Source: PVC group bacterium | GTDB lineage: Bacteria; Verrucomicrobiota; Kiritimatiellia; SS1-B-03-39; PXDE01 | Assembly: GCA_003566475.1 (NCBI GenBank) | Contig: PXDE01000061.1 | Location: forward strand, 1-8,319 | DNA: 8,319 bases | Direction: 5' to 3' | Notes under the pieces: model-generated | What the model was told of the DNA's origin: nothing | Database searches by the model: none | Seen by the model: only the letters and a program-made list of their open reading frames with translations | Shown: piece after piece, positions 1-5,372 of the stretch | Numbering within the stretch: position 1 is the first letter of the stretch | Layout of the letters: every line of letters starts with the position of its first letter | Program-made: the position numbers and the translations under genes

Positions 1-464
1 CGGATGCGCCGGGTGGCGTCGAATCGGGCTGGCGCGATGGCCGTACCGTGGAGGTGCTCCCGGCATCGGGTAACGCCGTCGAGTTTCTGACGCGTGACGT
101 GCAGGCGCCGACCAGGCCCAATCTGCCTGGTGATCGGGAATGGATCATTTCGCGCATCGAAGGGGGAGGTTTCACACGCCTGCTGATCATGACCATGTAT
201 ACCGATGGCGGAGTGAGGGGCGAAACCCGCATCTTTCTTGAAGGGCCCGGAGGCGGCTTCTGGGACAACCGGTTTCGCCTTCCGCTTTCCGGGGTGGCGC
301 ATTGGCGGGTTGAATATAGCGGGGGCGCTCTGCGTATCATCCTGGATGGCCAGGAGATCTGGAGCCGGGCCGGCAACTACAGCGTGGATCGCGCCGTCAT
401 GGCCAACAGCCCCCCCCGCGGCTTCATCGGGTACTGGAGCCCGGTAAACGCTGGCGCCAATTAG
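1..464 (+). CDS. 3' part of a beta-sandwich (lectin/LamG-like) domain protein, truncated by window edge
   Basis: The frame is open from the left edge to TAG at 462-464, giving about 153 visible residues. A GTG at 48 could be a start, but it has no Shine-Dalgarno and the residues before it read as ordinary protein, so this is most likely a C-terminal fragment. The sequence alternates short hydrophobic strands with Gly/Asn turns, such as WRVEYSGGALRIILDGQEIW followed by a GFIGYWSP ending. That pattern is typical of concanavalin-A-like or laminin-G-like jelly-roll domains that bind sugars or sit on secreted enzymes. The fold is inferred from the pattern and no catalytic residue can be named. Codon use (TTT, CTT, GAA, AAT, CGT, GGA) is noticeably more relaxed than in all genes downstream, so it may have a different history. 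No strong terminator follows; 465-591 holds only a weak 6-bp stem. Confidence 0.6.
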   Translation, partial: DAPGGVESGWRDGRTVEVLPASGNAVEFLTRDVQAPTRPNLPGDREWIISRIEGGGFTRLLIMTMYTDGGVRGETRIFLEGPGGGFWDNRFRLPLSGVAHWRVEYSGGALRIILDGQEIWSRAGNYSVDRAVMANSPPRGFIGYWSPVNAGAN

Positions 465-515
465 GGCCGGGCGAGCGGTCTGCCGATCCGGTGGCCTGCC
501 GCGTGTGGGCTTCGT

Positions 516-532
516 CCATCCGCTCTGGATGG
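516..532. terminator. weak hairpin downstream of the truncated gene
   Basis: CCATCC (516-521), loop GCTCT, GGATGG (527-532) form a perfect 6-bp stem 51 nt after the stop at 464. There is no T-run after it on either strand, so it is a poor intrinsic terminator. It may be incidental, or may only protect the transcript's 3' end. Confidence 0.2.
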
Positions 533-591
533 TGGCCGTCGCTCCAGCTCCTTGGTGCGCCGGAGACTGAACGGGCGCAGGGCCCGAAGGA

Positions 592-621
592 TTGACCCGT
601 CTTCTCATGGCCCGCTATCCT
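592..621 (+). promoter_or_regulatory. sigma70-like promoter for the sulfotransferase pair
   Basis: TTGACC at 592-597 matches five of six bases of the -35 consensus. An 18-nt spacer leads to TATCCT at 616-621, which matches four of six bases of the -10. Transcription would begin near 628, leaving a leader of about 38 nt that contains the Shine-Dalgarno of the first sulfotransferase. No other promoter is needed for the second gene, whose start overlaps the first gene's stop. Confidence 0.5.
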
Positions 622-655
622 GCGGACAGTTGTGAAAACAGGACCGAGCCGAGCC

Positions 656-663
656 GGGAGGGG
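656..663 (+). promoter_or_regulatory. Shine-Dalgarno for the GTG-started sulfotransferase
   Basis: GGGAGGGG ends two bases before GTG 666, with its GGAG core five bases upstream. An in-frame TGA at 633-635 and the absence of any ATG between it and 666 make GTG 666 the natural start. Confidence 0.65.
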
Positions 664-665
664 CC

Positions 666-1604
666 GTGCCCAGCAGTTTGGACATCATCAGAACCTACGT
701 GGAGGGGCAGGCCCGGCTGGGGTACGCCACCTTCGACCCCGGGCCGCGTCCGGACGATGTGCTGCTGGCCACCTTCCCGAAGTCGGGCAGCACCTGGTGC
801 TCGTACCTGCTCCATGCGCTTCGGTCCGGCGACGACGCGTTCACCGACATCAAGGACGAGGTGATCGACATCACCCCGGGACACTGGGATCCCCGCGAAA
901 ACCCCTTCCTGGTTCCTCAGCGGTTCGCGCCCCGCACGTTCAAGACCCACGGCAGCCGGGAGCGCTGCCCCAGGGGCGGGCGTGTCATCTACATCGCCCG
1001 GGATCCCCGGGACGGCTTCCTCTCCCTCTACCACTTCATCCACGACCTGTTCGCCCTCCCGGACCTGGTCCCCATGGACGCGTTCTTCCGGCACTATTAC
1101 GTGGACCGGTTCGGCTCCGGCCACGACATCGGCCATGTGTGGGATCACCTCCGGGGCTGGCACGCCCATCGCGAGGAACCCGATGTGCTGTGGCTGCACT
1201 ACGAGGATCTGCTCGAGGATCTGCCCGCCTGTCTGCGGATCATGGCCCGGTTCATGGGGGTGCCGGATGATGAGGCCAGGCTGGAGGCGGTCCGCCGCCG
1301 CGCGTCCATGGACCACATGCGGACGATCGCGGGTCGGATCAACCCCTCCCCCCGCAACCGGACGGGACGGCTGACCCTGGCGTTCGGGCCCGGCATGGAG
1401 CGCTACGCGTCGGACATGCGGTTCGGCAAGATGCGCCGCGGGGTCCGGGGCGACGGCCGCCGGGAGCTTCCGCCCGAGATCCTCGCCGCTCTCGACGAGG
1501 AGTGGCGCCGCCGGATCGTCCCCGCGCTGGGATACCCGAGCTACGAGGCTCTGCGCGAGGCCTGCTCGCCGCTTCGGGCGGCGGCGGCCGGAGATGCGGC
1601 ATGA
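666..1604 (+). CDS. PAPS-dependent sulfotransferase (SULT fold), upstream copy
   Basis: A 312-residue cytosolic sulfotransferase that should move the sulfuryl group from PAPS to an alcohol, phenol or amine acceptor. The 5'-phosphosulfate loop is TFPKSGSTW (36-44) with Lys39. KTH (93-95) supplies the likely catalytic base His95. The 3'-phosphate site is VIYIARDPRDGFLSLYHF (107-124) with Arg112 and Ser120, and LHYEDL is at 177-182. Length and motif spacing fit the family. There is no signal peptide or membrane segment. The C-terminal PAPS motif, normally RKGxxGxW, is only loosely kept as RRGVRGDG (257-264), with Trp replaced by Gly, and no KTVE dimer motif is visible. It may therefore bind PAPS or dimerise differently from its neighbour. 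GTG start with a good Shine-Dalgarno. The stop overlaps the next gene's ATG (ATGA), so the two are translationally coupled. The acceptor substrate cannot be read from the sequence. Confidence 0.9.
   Translation: MPSSLDIIRTYVEGQARLGYATFDPGPRPDDVLLATFPKSGSTWCSYLLHALRSGDDAFTDIKDEVIDITPGHWDPRENPFLVPQRFAPRTFKTHGSRERCPRGGRVIYIARDPRDGFLSLYHFIHDLFALPDLVPMDAFFRHYYVDRFGSGHDIGHVWDHLRGWHAHREEPDVLWLHYEDLLEDLPACLRIMARFMGVPDDEARLEAVRRRASMDHMRTIAGRINPSPRNRTGRLTLAFGPGMERYASDMRFGKMRRGVRGDGRRELPPEILAALDEEWRRRIVPALGYPSYEALREACSPLRAAAAGDAA
1589..1593 (+). promoter_or_regulatory. Shine-Dalgarno deciding the start of the second sulfotransferase
   Basis: CGGAG lies seven bases before ATG 1601, inside the last codons of the preceding gene. 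It favours the 1601 start over an in-frame ATG at 1502, which would overlap the upstream gene by about 100 bases and add a Pro/Arg/Gly-rich tail unlike the family. Confidence 0.6.
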
Positions 1605-2530
1605 GCCCCGCCGCCGAACCCGCCATCGGCGAATACCGCGACGAGATCCATGCCGAGGATCCCAAGGGCATCGAGATCGGCGAACACGGCTACAAGTACC
1701 GGATGCTCGACGGGGTGGTCATGCCGCCCTACATCCCCCCCGCCCGCTACGCGCTCTCGCGGACCCTGGCCACCCGCCCCGGCGATATCTGCTATACCTC
1801 GTTCCCCAAGTCCGGGTCCACCTGGCTGGCCTACCTGATCCTCCTCATCGTGCACCGGGGGGAGCCGCCCGAGGACGCCACTCTGCGGAGCTGCCTGCAC
1901 TGGGTGGCCAGTTCCTGGACCTACCCCCGGTCCCGCGAGGATCTGGAGGCCTGGCCGTCCCCGCGCATCCTCAAGTCGCACATGCCCTATGGCATGGCCG
2001 TGGGCGGGGTGCCCGCCGACAACCCCTGCAAGTATGTCTACATCGCCCGCAACCCCAAGGACGTGGCGGTCTCCTACTTCCATTTCGAGAGCGAGAAATC
2101 GTGGTCCGGAAACTACCGGGGCCCCTGGGAGCACTGGCTGCAGATGTTCCTCGAGGGACGGGTCCAGCGGGGCGACTGGTTCGACCACGTGCTGAGCTGG
2201 TGGCGCCACCGCGACGCCCCCAACCTCCACTTCCTGCGCTACGAGGATCTGCGCCGCCGGTTCGAGCCCACCCTGCTCGGGCTGGCCGATTTCCTGGGAT
2301 ACGTCCTCGACGAGCCGACCCTCGCCCGGATCCGGGAACGCTCGACCTTCCAGGCCATGACCGCCGATCCGTTCAGCAACATGCACGAGATCAAGGAGTT
2401 CAACCAGTTCTTCCGTAAAGGGACGGTCGGTTCCTGGAAGGACCGCTTCACCGTCGCCCAGAGCGAGGCGTTCGACGCGGTCTACGCGCGGCGCATGGAA
2501 GGCTCCGGCCTGGCCTTCGAGTTCGAGTAG
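1601..2530 (+). CDS. PAPS-dependent sulfotransferase (SULT1-like), downstream copy
   Basis: A 309-residue protein with a complete, textbook set of cytosolic sulfotransferase motifs. The 5'-phosphosulfate loop is TSFPKSGSTW (66-75) with Lys70. KSH (125-127) gives catalytic His127. The 3'-phosphate site is YIARNPKDVAVSYFHF (147-162) with Arg150 and Ser158. LRYEDL is at 212-217, and the C-terminal PAPS clamp RKGTVGSWK is at 272-280. KDRFTVAQSE (280-289) exactly fits the KxxxTVxxxE dimerisation motif of animal SULTs, so it probably forms dimers. It is closer to the eukaryotic-type consensus than its upstream partner, with which it shares little beyond the motifs, so this is an old duplication or two separate acquisitions. 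An ATGA overlap couples its translation to the upstream gene. The acceptor is unknown; phenolic, steroid-like or lipid hydroxyls are typical of the family. Confidence 0.93.
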   Translation: MSPAAEPAIGEYRDEIHAEDPKGIEIGEHGYKYRMLDGVVMPPYIPPARYALSRTLATRPGDICYTSFPKSGSTWLAYLILLIVHRGEPPEDATLRSCLHWVASSWTYPRSREDLEAWPSPRILKSHMPYGMAVGGVPADNPCKYVYIARNPKDVAVSYFHFESEKSWSGNYRGPWEHWLQMFLEGRVQRGDWFDHVLSWWRHRDAPNLHFLRYEDLRRRFEPTLLGLADFLGYVLDEPTLARIRERSTFQAMTADPFSNMHEIKEFNQFFRKGTVGSWKDRFTVAQSEAFDAVYARRMEGSGLAFEFE

Positions 2531-2550
2531 ACCGTCCCGTTACCACAGTC

Positions 2551-2579
2551 TGGTCAGCCGGGCGGTCCGGATGTAGGCT
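2551..2579 (+). promoter_or_regulatory. possible leaderless promoter of the Na/Pi transporter gene
   Basis: TGGTCA (2551-2556), 17 bases, then TAGGCT (2574-2579). A start site seven bases beyond the -10 falls on the A of ATG 2586. No Shine-Dalgarno is visible, and the TAG of TAGGCT is an in-frame stop, so the start cannot be moved upstream. The -35 match is only four of six. The gene could instead be read through from the sulfotransferases 55 bases upstream. Confidence 0.35.
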
Positions 2580-2585
2580 CCGGCC

Positions 2586-4349
2586 ATGACCGTATCCGAC
2601 GCACTGCGCCTGGCCGGCCATGTGGTGGCCGGGCTGGGGCTGTTCATCTTCGGCATCCAGCTCATGGCCGAGAGCCTGAGGGCGACGGCCGGGGGCGGGC
2701 TGAGGCGGGGGCTCGAACGGGCCACCCGCTGGCATGGCCTGGGCATGGGGTTCGGGACCGCCCTTGGCTTCCTCGCCCACAGCAGCGGGGCCACGGTGAT
2801 GCTGGTGGGGCTGGTGGACGCCGGGCTGCTCACCGTGATCCGGGCCGTGCCCCCGGTGCTGGGGGCTAATCTGGGCACCGCGCTCGCCATGCAGGTGGTG
2901 GCCTTCCGCCTGGGCGACTACGCCTATGTCATGCTGGCCGTCGGTTTCGTGCTCGGCCTGCTCACCCCCTGGCCCTGGACCCGCCGGGTCGGCCGTTCCC
3001 TGCTCGGCTTCGGCCTGCTCTTCCTCGGCCTGGCCATGATGAGCGACGCCATCCGCCCCCACCGCGAGACCCTGGGCCCCATGCTGCTGGCCTTCGACGC
3101 CGACACCCTCGGCGGCCGCATCGCCACCGTGGCCGCCGCCGCCCTGTTCACCACCGTGGTCCAGAGCAGCGGCGCGACCATCTTCATGGCCTTCGCCCTC
3201 ATCGAAGCCGGGGTGTACACCCGTCTCGGCCAGACCGCGCCCCTCGTCCTGGGGGCCCAGGTCGGTACCTGCGCCACCGCCCTGCTGGCCAGCGCCGGCG
3301 CGGGCACCGACGCCCGTCGCACCGCCGTCACCCACCTGCTGTTCAATCTCCTGAACGCTCTGGCCGGACTCATCCTGTTTCCTCTGCTGGTCCGGCTGAT
3401 CGAGGCCGTGTCCCCGCCCGACGTGGTGCGCCAGACCGCCAACTTCCACACCTTCCTCATGGCCACCGCCGGTCTGCTCTGGCTGATCCGCCCCCAGGCG
3501 CTGGCCGCGCTGGCCTGCCGGGTCTGGCAGCCGGGGGTCGAGCCGGCCGAACCGTCCCGCCTCGAAGACGGGCTGCTTGACTATCCCGAGGAGGCCCTGG
3601 CCGCCGCCGTGGCCGAGCTGCGGCGCACCCTCGGTCTCTGCGCGTCCAGCCTCGACCTTGCCGCCCGGGGGCTGGTCAGCCCCGACCGCGCCGACACTCG
3701 CGCCATCCTGCGCACCGAGGACGCCGTGGACGCCATCAAGGTCGCCGCCCACGGCTACCTCATGCGCCTCACCGACCGCTACCTGTCCCGGCGCCAGGCC
3801 ATCCTCTGCCAGTACCTGTACCTCTGCTTCAACGACGCCGAGCGCATCGGCGACCATATCGAGACCATAGCCAAGGCCAACCGCCGCCGCCGCCGCGACC
3901 GCCGGACCTGGTTCGACACCCCCACCCTCAACCGGCTCGCCCGGATGTTCATCACCACTCGCCGCATCCTCGAGGCCGGGGCGGACTCCCTGCGCCCCGG
4001 CACCACCGAGTTCAAGGAGCGGGCCCAGTCCGTGCTCGAGGCCTCCCACCGGCTGGACGACCTCCGGCAGAAGGCCCGGGCCGAGTTCATGGAGGGCCTG
4101 GCCGAGCACCGGTTCGACCCCCTGGCCGGCGTGTACTTCTTCTCCTATCTCGGGTCGCTGGCCGGGATCTCGCGCCACACCGCGTCCATCGCCTTCGCCG
4201 AGCAGCAGTCGCACTTCTGGATCAAGCGCGAGAAACTCGGGCGCCGCGTCCGCCGCCCCTCCCTGGCCGAACCCGTGGCCCCCATCCAGCGCGGCGAGTA
4301 TCTCCAGTTCCTTGCCGAGGGCGAGCCGGTGCCGGGAAATGGGGATTAG
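2586..4349 (+). CDS. Na/Pi cotransporter family protein with C-terminal PhoU-like domain
   Basis: A 587-residue inner-membrane protein of the NptA/YjbB-type Na/Pi family, moving phosphate with sodium; the E. coli relative YjbB has been linked to export. The membrane half (about 8-305) has the family's inverted duplication. Repeat 1 holds HSSGAT (65-70) and GANLGT (93-98); repeat 2 holds QSSGAT (193-198) and GAQVGT (223-228). Hydrophobic segments lie near 11-27, 52-80, 86-107, 112-128, 137-152, 183-209, 215-238, 247-272 and 288-302. A helical cytoplasmic PhoU-like region (about 335-545) includes ERIGDHIETIA (419-429), which matches the PhoU signature. The usual Gln of the first QSS motif is His65, an odd change at a transport site. 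ATG 2586 follows an in-frame stop and has no Shine-Dalgarno. The last codons and stop lie in a heptamer repeat array. Confidence 0.92.
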   Translation: MTVSDALRLAGHVVAGLGLFIFGIQLMAESLRATAGGGLRRGLERATRWHGLGMGFGTALGFLAHSSGATVMLVGLVDAGLLTVIRAVPPVLGANLGTALAMQVVAFRLGDYAYVMLAVGFVLGLLTPWPWTRRVGRSLLGFGLLFLGLAMMSDAIRPHRETLGPMLLAFDADTLGGRIATVAAAALFTTVVQSSGATIFMAFALIEAGVYTRLGQTAPLVLGAQVGTCATALLASAGAGTDARRTAVTHLLFNLLNALAGLILFPLLVRLIEAVSPPDVVRQTANFHTFLMATAGLLWLIRPQALAALACRVWQPGVEPAEPSRLEDGLLDYPEEALAAAVAELRRTLGLCASSLDLAARGLVSPDRADTRAILRTEDAVDAIKVAAHGYLMRLTDRYLSRRQAILCQYLYLCFNDAERIGDHIETIAKANRRRRRDRRTWFDTPTLNRLARMFITTRRILEAGADSLRPGTTEFKERAQSVLEASHRLDDLRQKARAEFMEGLAEHRFDPLAGVYFFSYLGSLAGISRHTASIAFAEQQSHFWIKREKLGRRVRRPSLAEPVAPIQRGEYLQFLAEGEPVPGNGD

Positions 4350-4403
4350 GGATTGGGGATTGGGGATTGGGGATTGGGGATTGAGGATTGGGGACCGGGG
4401 ATC
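4341..4403 (+). repeat. (GGGGATT)n heptamer tandem array, G-quadruplex prone
   Basis: Nine head-to-tail 7-base units. Units 1 and 3-6 are perfect GGGGATT; unit 2 is AGGGATT, unit 7 GAGGATT, unit 8 GGGGACC and unit 9 GGGGATC. Variation grows toward the right end, as expected of a decaying tandem array. The + strand has runs of 3-4 G every 7 bases with 3-base loops, an ideal G-quadruplex pattern in the transporter mRNA's 3' end. The array begins in the last codons of that gene, and the single A at 4348 creates its TAG stop. Similar G-rich heptamer arrays occur between genes in some other GC-rich bacteria (from memory, not checked). Confidence 0.9.
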
Positions 4404-4406
4404 GGG

Positions 4407-4511
4407 CTACGGCGGACCGACCACCTGCCGGAACCGGAATGTCCGGACGTTCAGGTCATGGGTGTACAGGGTAAGGACGCCGTGCTGTTTCGAAATGGTG
4501 GCCAGCCCGGC
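4407..4511 (-). pseudogene. possible remnant of a PIN-domain (VapC-like) toxin C-terminus
   Basis: Read on the - strand from 4511 to TAG at 4409-4407, 34 codons give GLATISKQHGV, then LTLYTHDLNVRTF, then a VVGPP ending. PIN-domain toxins typically end with a helix like DAxLAAxAxxHG, a strand LxTxD with the last acidic residue, a short F-containing turn and a final VVxP. The fragment matches that order, but the Asp that opens the helix is Arg here and no start codon or upstream domain exists. Codon use (ATT, AAA, CTT, CAT, ACA) is unlike the flanking genes. It lies in the same frame as the 269-residue gene, just beyond that gene's TAG at 4563-4565, so read-through would append it. It could also be a chance resemblance in a short stretch. 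Confidence 0.35.
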
Positions 4512-4562
4512 CCGCAGGCCTCGACGCCGGCGGGGGCGCGAGGCGGGTCGGGTCGTGGCGGG

Positions 4563-5372
4563 CTAGGCCGGGGGGGCCTCGGCCCCCGGCGGCCGGGGCA
4601 GGTGGCGGTCGCGGTCCACGATGGGCTCCCGGCGGTCGGGCAGGGCCATGCCCCGGCGGCGGGCGTTCAGCCGATCCGCCTCGCTCGCGTAGAAGGCGAG
4701 GTAGAGGTACAGACCCTCGTGGCTGTCCGTGTGCAGGCAGGTGATCCAGAACTCGCTCTCCTCGCCGAACCGGGCCTCCGGCTGCTCGGTCCGCAGCCCG
4801 TCGTCGACCAGGAACTCGAACAGCCCGCGGTCGGTGAGGTGGTCGGTGCGGGTGAGGTACACCCGGTGGTCGGCCAGGCGGGCGATCAGGTCGCGCAGGC
4901 GTGCCGGGAGTTCCGCGTCGTCCAGGTCGTCGGGGTCGGGGACGGCGATGCCGGCCGACTCCAGGCGCCCGAGGATGCTCACCGACGCCCCCTCCGCGAA
5001 CGCCATGGCCTCGGCCTCCAGATCCATCTCCGCCGCGGACGGTCCGCCGATGTCCGCCCCTTCCTCGCCGCGCGGATCCTCGCCCTCGGCAGGGCCGGCT
5101 TCGGGTTCGGGCGCGGGATCCTCCGCACCCCAGCGGGCCCGGGCCTGGGCGATCAGCGGGGCCGCCCGCCGCCGCTGATCATCGTCGAGCACGGCCAGAA
5201 ATCCGTCCAGCGCGGGCTGCACCGCTTGGGCCTTCTCGGCGGCGGGCGTGTCCCGGGGCAGGAACGCCAGCGCCCGCTCGGCCTCTCGCCACGCATCGCG
5301 GAACGCCTCCTTCTGATCCCGGTCCAATCCCAGCTCGCGGGCGACCTTGGCCGTCACCAGCAGGCGGATCAT
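4563..5372 (-). CDS. uncharacterised 269-residue protein coupled to the LplT-Aas-like gene
   Basis: I do not recognise this protein. It starts at ATG 5372, whose ATGA overlaps the stop of the upstream gene, with a strong GGAGGAGGGG Shine-Dalgarno. The same frame stays open far upstream but only as a shadow of the neighbour. Three regions are visible. Residues 1-82 are charged helices with two similar segments, LGLDRDQKEAF (14-24) and LDDDQRRRAA (62-71), a little like LTxxQ helical hairpins. Residues 83-128 are an acidic Pro/Glu/Gly linker. Residues 129-269 are a globular domain with HRVYLTRTDHLTDRGLFEF (169-187), FWITCLHTDSHEGLYLYLAF (208-227) and DRDRHLPRPP (253-262). The closely placed His and Asp residues and one Cys could bind metal, but no known motif fits. 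There is no signal peptide or membrane segment, so it is cytoplasmic. The tight coupling suggests a role with the membrane acyltransferase upstream. Confidence 0.8.
   Translation of the reverse strand: MIRLLVTAKVARELGLDRDQKEAFRDAWREAERALAFLPRDTPAAEKAQAVQPALDGFLAVLDDDQRRRAAPLIAQARARWGAEDPAPEPEAGPAEGEDPRGEEGADIGGPSAAEMDLEAEAMAFAEGASVSILGRLESAGIAVPDPDDLDDAELPARLRDLIARLADHRVYLTRTDHLTDRGLFEFLVDDGLRTEQPEARFGEESEFWITCLHTDSHEGLYLYLAFYASEADRLNARRRGMALPDRREPIVDRDRHLPRPPGAEAPPA

Noticed and set aside
615..1316. 233-residue - strand frame opposite the first sulfotransferase
   Set aside because: It is antisense to a clear sulfotransferase, with no start signals or recognisable domain.
1502..1600. Upstream ATG extending the second sulfotransferase by 33 residues
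   Set aside because: It would overlap the first gene by about 100 bases and add non-family sequence. ATG 1601 has a Shine-Dalgarno and the usual ATGA overlap.
2448..4214. 588-residue open frame on the - strand across the Na/Pi transporter
   Set aside because: It mirrors the transporter's codons, is Gly/Gln/His/Glu-rich with no domain, and arises from GC-biased third positions. The + strand protein is a clear family member.
4568..4589. GC-rich stem CCGGGGG/CCCCCGG as a bidirectional terminator for the convergent genes
   Set aside because: It lies inside the coding end of the 269-residue gene, has no T-run on either side, and such stems are expected by chance in this composition.
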